NCBI GenBank assembly: GCA_964564415.1
Contig: CAZMAV010000016.1
Span: 1 to 64,000 of the forward strand
Reading direction: 5' to 3'
DNA length: 64,000 bases
Source of the DNA: JALEFZ01 sp964564415
Lineage (GTDB): Bacteria > Bacteroidota > Bacteroidia > J057
The first letter of the stretch is position 1; every line of letters begins with the position of its first letter. Below the pieces are notes generated by a model. The model was given only the letters and a program-made list of their open reading frames with translations. It was not told the origin of the DNA and made no database searches. Positions 34,751 through 43,449 of this stretch are shown here, piece after piece. The translations under genes and the position numbers were made by a program.

Positions 34751-35400
34751 ACTGACATTAGCCCGTCTTTGATCTGTAAAATGCGATCGGCCTTTTGGGC
34801 GAGCGTCATGTTGTGGGTGGCGACGAGAAAGGCTACCCCGGTTTCGCGGGTGAGTTGGAAGAGGAGGTCGTAGAGTTCCTGGCTGTTTTGGGTATCGAGG
34901 TTGCCGGTGGGTTCGTCGGCGAGGATAAGCCTGGGTTGGTTGATCAGGGCACGGGCGACGGATACCCGTTGCTGTTCCCCGCCGGATAGCTGTGTAGGCT
35001 TATGGTCAAGTCTGTGCCCCAGGCCCAGTCGGTCGAGGAGGTCTTTGGCCCTTTCTTCAATTTCTTCTCCATTTCCCTGAGAAATCCATGCGGGCATGCA
35101 CACATTTTCCAGGGCCGTAAACTCCGGGAGGAGATGGTGAAATTGAAAAACAAAGCCCAGGCTTTGGTTGCGAAACTTTGCCTGCTTTTTTTCGGGGAGG
35201 AGGTGAATCTTATCTCCTTCAAACCAAATTTCGCCTTTGTCGGGGGTGTCGAGTGTCCCCAGTACCTGCAGGAGGGTGCTCTTGCCTGCTCCGGAGGCAC
35301 CCACAAGGGCTACAATCTCCCCTTCGAGAAGTTCGATAGAAACTCCCTTGAGAACTTCGACTTTTCCGTAGGATTTATAGATTTCTTCTGCTATGAGCAT
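34747..35400 (-). CDS. ABC transporter ATP-binding protein, LolD/MacB type
   Basis: 217 aa. Walker A GASGAGKST, signature LSGGEQQRV, Walker B LILADEPTGNLD, then H-loop ATHN. Subfamily features (Q-loop VFQFHHLLPEF) match LolD, the ATPase of lipoprotein export to the outer membrane. No membrane subunit is adjacent; in this phylum the LolC/E-like permease is often encoded elsewhere. The assignment to Lol rather than MacB is tentative. Confidence 0.88.
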   Translation of the reverse strand: MLIAEEIYKSYGKVEVLKGVSIELLEGEIVALVGASGAGKSTLLQVLGTLDTPDKGEIWFEGDKIHLLPEKKQAKFRNQSLGFVFQFHHLLPEFTALENVCMPAWISQGNGEEIEERAKDLLDRLGLGHRLDHKPTQLSGGEQQRVSVARALINQPRLILADEPTGNLDTQNSQELYDLLFQLTRETGVAFLVATHNMTLAQKADRILQIKDGLMSV

Positions 35401-35415
35401 GATGAGGGACTGGGA

Positions 35416-35898
35416 TTAACTCACAAATGGATTGTTTTTCTCTGCCTTGCCCTCACTTACCCGGATGGCAATGACCTCGGCTTCGGCACTTTGTTGGCCA
35501 TCACTGTAAACCTTACAGTTCATGACTACTTTGCGTCCTTTGATTTCTTCTATCCTTGTCCTCAGCTCGATGGGCTTATCATTAAGGGTAGGTTTGAGGT
35601 ATTTGATGTTGAGGGTGCCGGTGGCGTAGCGATATTCGGGAGAAGAATCCAGTCCTCTTCCTTCAGCTTGGTAGGCGGCGGCCATGGCCGTGCCCATGCA
35701 GTGGCAGTCGATGAGGGTGGCCAGAATGCCTCCGTTGGTGATGTTTTGCCAACCCTGATACCGATCTTCAGAGTGCCAGATGCAGACAGCTTCTTCACCT
35801 TCCCAATAACTCTTGATCTGCAATCCTTCAGAATTCTGAGCCCCGCAGCCAAAGCAGATGTTGCCTGGCATGTGATTTTGAAAATACTCTTTTTCCAT
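35416..35898 (-). CDS. PaaI-type hotdog thioesterase
   Basis: 160 aa. N-terminal CFGCGAQNSEGLQIKSYWEG and WQNITNGGILATLIDCHCMGTAMAAAY are typical of hotdog-fold acyl-CoA thioesterases; the GGILATLIDCH helix carries the catalytic acid. Acts in the cytoplasm on an unknown acyl-CoA. 15 bp upstream of the LolD-like gene, same strand, so probably the same operon. Confidence 0.82.
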   Translation of the reverse strand: MEKEYFQNHMPGNICFGCGAQNSEGLQIKSYWEGEEAVCIWHSEDRYQGWQNITNGGILATLIDCHCMGTAMAAAYQAEGRGLDSSPEYRYATGTLNIKYLKPTLNDKPIELRTRIEEIKGRKVVMNCKVYSDGQQSAEAEVIAIRVSEGKAEKNNPFVS

Positions 35899-35941
35899 CA
35901 GGTCAAATTTAAGCTTTTATCGGAGCTTTTCTAGCCTGAAA

Positions 35942-37069
35942 TCAGAAGAGGTCGGAGATGATCTGGTCCGACATGATCCAACCTTTGGGGCTACAGCGGA
36001 GGACGTCTCCTTCATCAATGAGATAGCCTTTCCTGAGCCAATGGTCTACTTCTTTTTTGTATCTCAGTTTCCAGTCTTGGATAAAATTTTCCTGTATTTT
36101 TTGTTGAGAAATGCCTTCCGCTTTGCGCAGGTGGGTCATGAGGTATTCGTGGTACCGATCGGTATCATCAAGGCTTTCGACTTCCTGAACCGGCGAGTAG
36201 TCGGCTTCCAATTTACGGAGGTAGATGGCATTATTGGCGATGTTCCAGGAGCGGCTTTTTCCATCAAAGGAATGTGCGGAGGGGCCCACGCCGAGGTAGG
36301 GGCGAAAATCCCAATAGGAAGAATTGTGCCTGGCCTTAAAACCCGGCAAGGCATAGCTGGAAATCTCATAATGATGGTAGCCAGCCTCTTCCAGCCACTT
36401 GTGGGCTTGTAAAAACTGATCTTCGTAGACCTGATCGGAGGGTAATTCGATATTCCCCTTTTTCAATTGAAAGGCCAGGGCAGTCTGTGCTTCTACGGCC
36501 AGGGAATAGACAGAAAGATGAGGTAGGCGCCAACCCAGAAACTGCCTGAGATTGGACTCCCAGGCTTGCTGACTTTGATGGGGAACTCCCAGGATAAGGT
36601 CGGCGGTGAGGTTGTCAAAGCCCATGTCTCTGGCAGACTCTACTGAATACCTTGCCTGCTCGGCACTGTGGCTTCTGTTCATCCATTTCAGGACTTGAGG
36701 ATCAAAGGACTGTATCCCTATGCTCAAGCGATTGACAGGGGTCTTGCGGAGGGCTTTAAGGTAGGGGAGAGAAAGGTCGTCGGGATTGGCTTCCAGGGTA
36801 ATCTCGGTGCCTTCTTCCAGGGTGAAGTGGCGATGTATTTCTTCGAAAATCTGCATCAACTCATCCTGGGAAAGGACAGAAGGAGTCCCTCCCCCCAGGT
36901 ACACGCTGCTAAGGGTCTGCTGTGTACCAAAAAAGTCTCGGCGAAGTTTGATTTCTTTGCAGATAGCAGCGACCATATTTGCCTTGCTTCTGAGAGAGGT
37001 AGAAAAGTGAAAGTCGCAGTAGATGCAGGCTTTCCGACAATAAGGGATGTGAATGTAAAGTCCTGCCAT
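35942..37069 (-). CDS. hemW: HemW-type radical SAM protein
   Basis: 375 aa. YIHIPYCRKACIYCDFHF carries the CxxxCxxC cluster motif, followed by VYLGGGTPSVLS, EANPDDLS and NRLSIGIQSFDPQVL, characteristic of HemW. The C-terminal winged domain (WLRKGYLIDEGD) is present. HemW is thought to insert or traffic heme; it was long misnamed coproporphyrinogen III oxidase. The CxxxCxxC lacks the extra fourth Cys of HemN. A family 2 repeat lies just upstream of its start. Confidence 0.93.
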   Translation of the reverse strand: MAGLYIHIPYCRKACIYCDFHFSTSLRSKANMVAAICKEIKLRRDFFGTQQTLSSVYLGGGTPSVLSQDELMQIFEEIHRHFTLEEGTEITLEANPDDLSLPYLKALRKTPVNRLSIGIQSFDPQVLKWMNRSHSAEQARYSVESARDMGFDNLTADLILGVPHQSQQAWESNLRQFLGWRLPHLSVYSLAVEAQTALAFQLKKGNIELPSDQVYEDQFLQAHKWLEEAGYHHYEISSYALPGFKARHNSSYWDFRPYLGVGPSAHSFDGKSRSWNIANNAIYLRKLEADYSPVQEVESLDDTDRYHEYLMTHLRKAEGISQQKIQENFIQDWKLRYKKEVDHWLRKGYLIDEGDVLRCSPKGWIMSDQIISDLF

Positions 37070-37106
37070 TATAAAGGATACTTCAATAGGGGGATGATCC
37101 TAATCC

Positions 37107-37277
37107 AAGTAGTCTCGCAATTTCATTTCGGAATTCCTTGGGCCACTTTTCCCTGGATCCTGCGTCAGTTCCCGATCCATCGGGATCGATTTAGAACCCC
37201 TGAACCTATGTTCAATTCCTTGGCTTCAGAAAAAATTGTCTCCAAAAGCATACCGAACTCAACATGCTCGCCTACTT
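37107..37277 (+). repeat. Family 2 repeat, full-length form
   Basis: 171 bp with inverted ends: left AAGTAGTCTCGCAATTTCAT then TTCGG; right, reverse complemented, AAGTAGGCGAGCATGTTGAG then TTCGG. The interior has a small palindrome (CCCGATCCATCGGG). No ORF. Short and half forms lie at 54546 and 10443. Looks like a MITE. It fills most of the gap between hemW and the histidine kinase. Confidence 0.65.
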
Positions 37278-37375
37278 AGTTGTTTTTGCTTTTGGTCGTC
37301 CCTGAAAAAGATGAACAAAAAACCCAAAATACTCCAAAAAGTTTGAAAAGCCGGAAGGGCTGGGTATTTTTCAAT

Positions 37376-38395
37376 ATGAAAATCAGCCTTCAACGTGTCT
37401 TGAAGCGAGCGGCTGCCTACGCAGGCATCGCTCTGGGAGTACTCCTTTTCATTTGTAGGGACTGCTACGTCAGGCCGGGAGCCCACATCATGACCATTGT
37501 GTTTACCTTTACCATTACGATCTTTTTGTTTGAGGGTAATTCTTTGTTCAACAAATGGATTGGGAATAGAATATCCTGGATGGAGTATCCCGTTTGGAGG
37601 ACGGTAATCGGGGTTTCCGGAGCCATGATTTATTCCTCTCTTCTTATCGTATTTACGTATTCTGTTCTGTTTATCTGGAAGCGGGGCTACGCCTGGGAAA
37701 CTTACAACCAGTCTCTTTGGTCGACCCTCATCATTTCTTTGGTTGTTACCCTGATTATTTCGCTGTTGCTCCATGCCCGCGGATTCCTCTTTCACTGGCG
37801 GGAGGCTTCTCTACGCGTGGAGCGCCTCAAGCGGGAACAGGTGAGTACCCGGTTTTCCTCACTCAAGACCCAACTCAATCCTCATTTCCTTTTCAATAAC
37901 CTCAATACCCTTACGGCCTTGGTTTATAAGGACCCCGACAAGGCTGCGGACTTTATCAAAAAACTATCCGAGCTTTATCGCTACATTTTGGAGCATGTGG
38001 AAGAAGAGGTCGTCCCTCTTCGCCAAGAGTTGGATTGCCTGGAGGCTTATTTGTTTTTACTCAATCTCAGGCATGGGGATTCTTTGATCGTTCACATGGA
38101 TATTCCCCCTGTGAAGGCCTACCTTCCTCCTCTTAGCCTTCAATTGCTAATGGAAAATGCAGGTAAGCACAATGTCATTTCCAAAAAAGACAAGTTGCAC
38201 ATTGATATTTTTCTGGAAGACAACCGTAAGATCGTTGTAAGGAATACCTATAATCCCAAAAAGGAAGAAGAAAAATCTACCGGCAAAGGACTGGCAAATA
38301 TCCGGGCTCGCTATGAACTCCTGACAGATCGAAGCGTAGAGGTATTACAGGCTAAAGATTATTTTGAAGTAAAACTACCCCTTTTGTATTTCTGA
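37376..38395 (+). CDS. LytS-type sensor histidine kinase
   Basis: 339 aa from ATG 37376. Four membrane helices (residues ~10-135), then a coiled linker, the His_kinase domain with LKTQLNPHFLFNNLNTLTALV (phosphoacceptor His), and a short ATPase domain (LLMENAGKHNVISK, GKGLANIRARYELL). This YehU/LytS class normally pairs with a LytTR response regulator encoded next to it; none is here. The N-box reads ENAGKHN where ENAIKHN is usual. Confidence 0.88.
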   Translation: MKISLQRVLKRAAAYAGIALGVLLFICRDCYVRPGAHIMTIVFTFTITIFLFEGNSLFNKWIGNRISWMEYPVWRTVIGVSGAMIYSSLLIVFTYSVLFIWKRGYAWETYNQSLWSTLIISLVVTLIISLLLHARGFLFHWREASLRVERLKREQVSTRFSSLKTQLNPHFLFNNLNTLTALVYKDPDKAADFIKKLSELYRYILEHVEEEVVPLRQELDCLEAYLFLLNLRHGDSLIVHMDIPPVKAYLPPLSLQLLMENAGKHNVISKKDKLHIDIFLEDNRKIVVRNTYNPKKEEEKSTGKGLANIRARYELLTDRSVEVLQAKDYFEVKLPLLYF

Positions 38396-38415
38396 GGCCT
38401 GTCTCGTCGGCCTCA
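38393..38415 (+). terminator. Hairpin over the stop codon
   Basis: TGAGGCC (which includes the TGA stop) and GGCCTCA form a 7-bp stem with a 9-nt loop. No T-run follows, so terminator function is uncertain. Confidence 0.35.
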
Positions 38416-38520
38416 GGGAGTAAACCGCCTTATCCCCGGGATTTATCTGCAAATGTTGGGGAGCTTTTGAATTTTACTTTGCATTTTGAATCCATAGATT
38501 GAAAAGGATTTTTTTTATAA

Positions 38521-40233
38521 ATGATTGATCTCATGAATAAAGTTTTGCTTGCATGCCTTCTGGCATGTTTGACCTGTTTTTCCTATGCCCAGTCCGCTTA
38601 CTGGTTGATGCTCACGGATAAGGGACGGGAAGCAGAGGAAGGCCTGACCCAGGCGAAAGACCACCTCAGTCCGGCAGCCCTCCAACTGCGTACTCAAAAA
38701 GGGATAGCCCTCAGCTATAGTGATCTCCCGGTATCTCCTTCCTACCTGGAAGAGCTCAAAGGCCAGGGGCTAACTATTCTTTCCACCTCCCGCTGGCTAA
38801 ATGCCGTCGCCGTGAGAGTCGGTAATTGCGAACTCGAGAACCTGGAGGCATTTTCCTTTATCGAAGAAATCAGGCCCTGCGCCACCTTTGTGGCCCAAGG
38901 CTATGAAGAGGCCAGCCTTCAGGATATGAAAGAGGAATTGGCAGGTGTTGCCTCTCCGGAATATGGGAAGGCCTTTCGTCAGGCAGAGATGCTCAACCTT
39001 CCCCCCTTTCACGAAGCAGGGTTCACGGGCAAGGGAGTTCGGATTGCGGTCTTGGATGCGGGTTTTCAGGGAGTCGATACGGTCGACGCTTTCAAGAAAC
39101 TCCATGCAGAAGGTCGTTTGCTGGCTACGTATGACTTTGTAGAAAAAGATACCATGGTATTCCATGCCTCTTCTCATGGTACCCAGGTGCTGTCTTGTAT
39201 TGGTTCAGACTTGCCGGGGCAAATCGTAGGAACGGCTCCCGATGCTTCATTCATCCTTTGCCGGACCGAAGATGCCCGATCTGAGACTCAGGTGGAGGAA
39301 TACAACTTCCTGGCTGCCGTAGAATACGCTGACTCCATTGGAGTGGACCTCATACATGCTTCATTGGGCTATACTACTTTTGACAATGACAGCAATAGCT
39401 ATACCTATGAGGATTTAGACGGGGACAAGGCCATCGTAACAAGGGCTGTTGATATGGCAGCTTCTAAAGGTATACTGGTAACGGTATCTGCTGGTAATGA
39501 AGGTAATTCCTCCTGGCATTACATCGCTGCTCCCTGCGACGGAGATAGCATACTCTGTGTAGGTTCGGTAACCAAATACATGAATAAATCCGGCTTTTCT
39601 TCCTTTGGTCCCACAGCAGATGGGAGGATCAAGCCCGATGTGATGGCGCTGGGAAGCAGTGCGACGGTATTCTCACCGCGCAACCGGGTGGGATATGCCA
39701 GTGGAACTTCCTTTGCCGGTCCCATTATGGCGGGTTTCATGGCTTGCCTGAAGCAGGCCCATCCTGAGCGCGACAACATGGACCTTATTAAGGCCACCCG
39801 CCTTTCAGGGGATCAGGCAGGTCTGCCCGATAATGAGTATGGCTATGGCATTCCCAATGCGATGAAGGCCGATTCCCTTCTCAAAGCCAGAAAAAATCTC
39901 AACCGGGTAAAGATTGTTCAGAAAGAAAAGCCTATGCGAGGACGTAGGGCTTTTGCCGAGGTAAAGGAGGAGGTAAAAAAGACAGAAGTCTTTACCAAAG
40001 ATCCCCGAACCGTCATCTCAAAGACTCCCCGGAAACTAAAGGCAAAGGTGCCCTCAGGAGTTCAGATCCAGGAGGTGGAGATCAAGAGCGCCGACAAAGT
40101 CTTGGAATTGGGTAAAACCCTCAAGGTGAAGAATAAAAAGGCGATTTTGAAAACCAAGGAAATGAATGCTGGAAAGTACATCCTGATTATCAAGACGGAT
40201 ACCTACACCGAACGGATTCCCTTCCGTCTGTAA
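38521..40233 (+). CDS. S8 family subtilisin-like serine protease, exported
   Basis: 570 aa. Signal peptide MNKVLLACLLACLTCFSYAQ (either Met at 38521 or 38533 could start it). Pro-domain residues ~25-130; catalytic triad Asp179 (IAVLDAGF), His219 (SSHGTQV) and Ser397 (SGTSFAGP); oxyanion Asn in VSAGNEGN. A basic linker and a small C-terminal beta domain (GKYILIIKTDTYTERIP) resemble a T9SS-type sorting tail, but this is only a resemblance. Stands alone with a strong terminator after it. Confidence 0.93.
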   Translation: MIDLMNKVLLACLLACLTCFSYAQSAYWLMLTDKGREAEEGLTQAKDHLSPAALQLRTQKGIALSYSDLPVSPSYLEELKGQGLTILSTSRWLNAVAVRVGNCELENLEAFSFIEEIRPCATFVAQGYEEASLQDMKEELAGVASPEYGKAFRQAEMLNLPPFHEAGFTGKGVRIAVLDAGFQGVDTVDAFKKLHAEGRLLATYDFVEKDTMVFHASSHGTQVLSCIGSDLPGQIVGTAPDASFILCRTEDARSETQVEEYNFLAAVEYADSIGVDLIHASLGYTTFDNDSNSYTYEDLDGDKAIVTRAVDMAASKGILVTVSAGNEGNSSWHYIAAPCDGDSILCVGSVTKYMNKSGFSSFGPTADGRIKPDVMALGSSATVFSPRNRVGYASGTSFAGPIMAGFMACLKQAHPERDNMDLIKATRLSGDQAGLPDNEYGYGIPNAMKADSLLKARKNLNRVKIVQKEKPMRGRRAFAEVKEEVKKTEVFTKDPRTVISKTPRKLKAKVPSGVQIQEVEIKSADKVLELGKTLKVKNKKAILKTKEMNAGKYILIIKTDTYTERIPFRL

Positions 40234-40280
40234 AAATTAGCATAACTTCCAATCCCGAAGCGGATGCTGTGTCTTTACAA

Positions 40281-40326
40281 AGAGAGAAGGTTTCACCTAG
40301 GTTGACCTTCTCTCTTTTTTTCTTTT
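40281..40326 (+). terminator. Rho-independent terminator of the subtilase gene
   Basis: AGAGAGAAGGT and ACCTTCTCTCT pair perfectly over 11 bp with a 13-nt loop, followed by a long T-run. Confidence 0.9.
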
Positions 40327-40329
40327 AAA

Positions 40330-40447
40330 TAGTGATGGTTATCACGAATCATTTTTTGCGATACAACCTATAGCACTTTTGGGGCTACAAACATATGATG
40401 CATGATAAGCTCAACAGCGCTTTATGCATTCATTTGTGGTAATCACT
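40330..40447 (+). repeat. Family 1 palindromic interspersed repeat, copy B
   Basis: 118 bp. Left arm AGTGATGGTTATCACGAATC, right arm reverse complement AGTGATTACCACAAATGAAT with AAGCGCTGTTGAG. Same orientation as copy A. It directly abuts the subtilase terminator and ends 23 bp before the EI24 gene. Confidence 0.75.
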
Positions 40448-40469
40448 CGTCAGTAAGAACTTGCTCATC

Positions 40470-41249
40470 ATGAAAGGATTTTTTCAAGCCATCGCCGCCT
40501 ATTTCAGGGCCTTCGGAGTACTGTCCAAGCACAATCTCTGGTCCTATGCACTCTTGCCCGGACTTGTGAGCATGGGGATAGGCTTTGTGATCTTCAGTTT
40601 GCTGGGCTACCTGGGTGGAGACCTGCTGGATGCTTTTTTCGAATGGCTCTGTGGCATCTATCCTCCCTCCTGGCCCTTGCACGACGGCATTTGTCAAGCT
40701 ACCGAGTGGCTGGCAGGGAGTTGGTTGGGTGAAATCCTGGCCTGGATCATTTCCTTTCTGATCAATCTCTTTATGTTTCGCTACATTGTCATGATCGTGG
40801 TAGGGCCTTTTATGGGTGGACTTTCAGAGAAGGTAGAACTCAAGGAAAAAGGGGTGGCTACCGACCCCATGACCTTTAAGGAAAATGTCAGTAGCCTGGT
40901 TAGAGCCCTGAGGGTAGTCTTGCGCCTGATTAGCCGTGAAATATTCTGGGTATTGGTGATTTCGCTGGCGGGCTTGTTGCTGCCGGGAATAGGGAGTCTG
41001 GTTTCGGCGGGACTGATTTTTGTGGTCCAGGCCTACTATGCGGGTTTTGGCAATGTAGATCCCACCCTGGATCGCAAGCGGATGAGCATCAAAGAATCCG
41101 TATCCTATGCCAGAGAGAATAGGGGCTGGATCACCGGTAATGGCATTCCTTTTTTGCTGATTATTCTGCTTCCTTTCCTGGGCTGGTTTATGGCTCCTGT
41201 TTTAGCGACTACGGCAGCGACCCTGACCTATGCCGAACGTCATAAATAG
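40470..41249 (+). CDS. EI24 domain (CysZ-like) membrane protein
   Basis: 259 aa from ATG 40470 (a TTG three codons upstream is less likely). Four to six hydrophobic segments; GFFQAIAAYFRAFGVLSKHNLWSYALLPGL at the start and VGPFMGGLSEKVE in the middle fit the EI24/CysZ family. CysZ brings sulfate into the cell in Proteobacteria; most EI24 proteins of this phylum are uncharacterised. Confidence 0.82.
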   Translation: MKGFFQAIAAYFRAFGVLSKHNLWSYALLPGLVSMGIGFVIFSLLGYLGGDLLDAFFEWLCGIYPPSWPLHDGICQATEWLAGSWLGEILAWIISFLINLFMFRYIVMIVVGPFMGGLSEKVELKEKGVATDPMTFKENVSSLVRALRVVLRLISREIFWVLVISLAGLLLPGIGSLVSAGLIFVVQAYYAGFGNVDPTLDRKRMSIKESVSYARENRGWITGNGIPFLLIILLPFLGWFMAPVLATTAATLTYAERHK

Positions 41250-41253
41250 AAAA

Positions 41254-41276
41254 GGAGGTCCTGAACAGGAACCTCC
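41254..41276 (+). terminator. Hairpin after EI24 gene
   Basis: GGAGGT-CCTG and CAGG-A-ACCTCC form a long stem with an AA loop. Lacks a T-run, so efficiency is uncertain. Confidence 0.5.
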
Positions 41277-41781
41277 TCGCGACAAAATCATGGGTCTATT
41301 ACTCATCTTCTGCTTGAAGGCCAAGGCCTATCAACCTAGTAAGGCCAGATGATGATGTCGGGAGAGCAGGTAGAGCGTGTGCAAGAATTGCTAGTCATGA
41401 ATAATGGGGGTTAAAGAACTTTGAGTCTTATATTTGTGTTGTTATTTACAATTTCCAGGCCAATCTATTCGTAAATGACCAATAGGGAGACTTGTGGATG
41501 TTATATTATTTAAATAATGTAAAAAACGAACTTTGATCTTTTTGCTGAAAAAACTAATTCGCTAGTAATCAAAGGGCTGAGGGGCATACCTATTTCGGAG
41601 GTCGATATAAGCAGGTGCAAGAACAGATAAGCTAATGGAATATTTTTTAAAGCGAAGGTTTTGGGGTCTGAGAGGTGATTGTCTGTGAGCCGATAACTTT
41701 TTTGGACAAAGGCTATTATATTTGTACCAAATAGTGGATGCCAAGCTTTGATTTAAGCTTCGTTCAACTAATTATACATTA
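41277..41781. other. Gap upstream of thioredoxin, no gene recognised
   Basis: 505 bp, AT-rich, no supported ORF. Includes a perfect 14-bp palindrome ATTATTTAAATAAT at 41505-41518. Could hold a small RNA or regulatory leader; no known RNA family was recognised. Confidence 0.45.
41717..41724 (+). promoter_or_regulatory. Possible -7 promoter element for thioredoxin
   Basis: TATATTTG matches the Bacteroidota -7 consensus TAnnTTTG. It lies about 90 bp before the gene. No -33 TTTG at the usual spacing; the nearest one (41701) is too close, so this is weak. Confidence 0.3.
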
Positions 41782-41817
41782 TTGCGTAAAGGAGAAACAG
41801 CAAATATTGAACAGATT

Positions 41818-42153
41818 ATGACAAAACCTATTGAAATTACCGATAGCAACTTCGAAGAAGTTGTCATGAATTCGGACAAGCCCGTGCTCGTTGATTTTTG
41901 GGCTACTTGGTGTGGACCCTGTAGGGCTATTGCCCCTATCATTCAGGAAATGGCTGAGGAGTACGATGGCCGTGCCGTCATTGGAAAGCTCGATGTAGAT
42001 GCCAACAGCAACACTTCTATGAAGTTTGGCGTGATGAGCATTCCCACCCTCCTGGTTTTTAAGAATGGAAAGGTGGTAGACAAGCAGGTAGGCCTGGCCA
42101 ATAGGGCTGCCTTGGAGAAAAAGCTCGACGCTCACCTGGAGGCTCAGGCTTAA
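41818..42153 (+). CDS. trxA: Thioredoxin
   Basis: 111 aa from ATG 41818; an upstream TTG at 41782 adds an unlikely leader. DFWATWCGPCRAIAPI holds the redox WCGPC, and SIPTLLVFKNGK the cis-Pro loop. Cytoplasmic thiol reductant for ribonucleotide reductase and other enzymes. Standard length, single gene with its own terminator. Confidence 0.95.
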   Translation: MTKPIEITDSNFEEVVMNSDKPVLVDFWATWCGPCRAIAPIIQEMAEEYDGRAVIGKLDVDANSNTSMKFGVMSIPTLLVFKNGKVVDKQVGLANRAALEKKLDAHLEAQA

Positions 42154-42208
42154 TTCCATCGTGAAAACAATGGCCTGCCGGAGTTTTACCTTCGATTGCA
42201 TGCATAGA

Positions 42209-42250
42209 AATATCCCCTTTGAAATAAGCTTCAAAGGGGATATTATTTTT
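42209..42250. terminator. Bidirectional terminator between trxA and accD
   Basis: AATATCCCCTTTGAA and TTCAAAGGGGATATT pair over 15 bp with loop ATAAGC, followed by ATTTTTTATT on the plus strand. It serves the convergent trxA and accD genes. Confidence 0.93.
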
Positions 42251-42284
42251 TATTACCGGGACAGGCTTTGGAATCTATCAGGAT

Positions 42285-43154
42285 TTAGGCCTGAGAGACT
42301 GTTTCTTCGCCGGCCATGAGCATGTTGAGGACGATATAGATTTTATCCTTGAGGTCATTTCGATGAACGATAAAATCCAGGAAGCCGTGCTCCAGAAGAA
42401 ATTCGGAGCGTTGAAAGCCTTCGGGAAGGTCGCGGCCGATGGTTTCTTTGATGACTCGTGGACCCGCAAATCCGATAAGGGCATGGGGTTCGGCAATGTT
42501 AAGGTCGCCGAGCATAGCAAAACTTGCCGTAACCCCTCCGGTGGTAGGATCAGTGATCAGCGAAATGTAGGGAAGCTGCTTGTCAGCGAGTTGGGTAAGT
42601 TTGGCACTGATTTTTGCCATTTGCATCAGGCTCAATGCTCCTTCCATCATCCTGGCTCCACCGCTCTTGGAGATGATGATTAGAGGCATCTGATGGCTTA
42701 GGCAGTGGTCGATGGCCCGGGAAATTTTTTCTCCTACGACTGACCCCATAGATCCTCCGATAAAACGAAAATCCATGGCTGCAACCATGGTAGGAAGGCC
42801 GTTGACCTTTCCATAGGCGGTACGGATGGAGTCGACCAGCCCGCTTTTCTGCTGGGTGGAAGAAATCCGGCTTGTATATTTTTTGGTATCCTCAAATCCC
42901 AGGGGGTCGGCGGCCAGGAGGGTAGCCGAGAGTTCTTCAAATTTTCCCTCATCAAAGAGAATATCAAAATACTCTATGCTCCCAATCTTAAGGTGATGGT
43001 CGCAGTGCATGCAAACGTAATTATTCTGCCTCAAAGCCTTTGTTTGCAGGGGCTTCTTGCAGTTGGGACACTTTTCCCACAATCCTTCAGGGGTATTGTT
43101 CTTGTCCTCGGTTCGGGTCTGAATGTTGTCTTTTGCTCTCTTAAACCAACTCAT
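42285..43154 (-). CDS. accD: Acetyl-CoA carboxylase carboxyltransferase subunit beta
   Basis: 289 aa. N-terminal zinc ribbon with Cys29, Cys32, Cys48 and Cys51 (EKCPNCKKPL, YVCMHCDHH), then the carboxyltransferase fold: MVAAMDFRFIGGSMGSVVGEK, SKSGGARMMEGALSLMQMAK, LITDPTTGGVTASFAMLGD and IGFAGPRVIKETI. With AccA (not in the window) it makes malonyl-CoA for fatty acid synthesis. Ends convergent with trxA. Confidence 0.97.
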   Translation of the reverse strand: MSWFKRAKDNIQTRTEDKNNTPEGLWEKCPNCKKPLQTKALRQNNYVCMHCDHHLKIGSIEYFDILFDEGKFEELSATLLAADPLGFEDTKKYTSRISSTQQKSGLVDSIRTAYGKVNGLPTMVAAMDFRFIGGSMGSVVGEKISRAIDHCLSHQMPLIIISKSGGARMMEGALSLMQMAKISAKLTQLADKQLPYISLITDPTTGGVTASFAMLGDLNIAEPHALIGFAGPRVIKETIGRDLPEGFQRSEFLLEHGFLDFIVHRNDLKDKIYIVLNMLMAGEETVSQA

Positions 43155-43334
43155 GGATTCAGCTTTAGATTACAAATATAGGTAAAGTCATGAAGGCAAA
43201 AAAACGTCCCGACCCTGGCTTCTGGGAAAATAAGTAGGCGAAGATTTAGGACAGATCATCGGGTAAAAGGCTAGGGAGCTGTGTGGAATAATATACATCA
43301 AGCCGAATAGGAATATTAATCTTATGCAGACAAA

Positions 43335-43449
43335 AATGATCATCGCGAATGAATGGCTAAAGCGCCGCTGGGCTTAGCGTAAGTAATTTATTTTCAATCC
43401 CAACAGCGCTGTTGATTCTATCGCCAAAAATGATTCGTGATCATCACTA
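43335..43449 (-). repeat. Family 1 palindromic interspersed repeat, copy C (inverted)
   Basis: 115 bp in the opposite orientation to copies A and B: on the minus strand it begins AGTGATGATCACGAATCATT and has AACAGCGCTGTTGGG; the other arm reads AATGATCATCGCGAATGAAT with AAAGCGCCGCTGGG on the plus strand. Lies upstream of accD and the SusC leader region. Confidence 0.75.
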
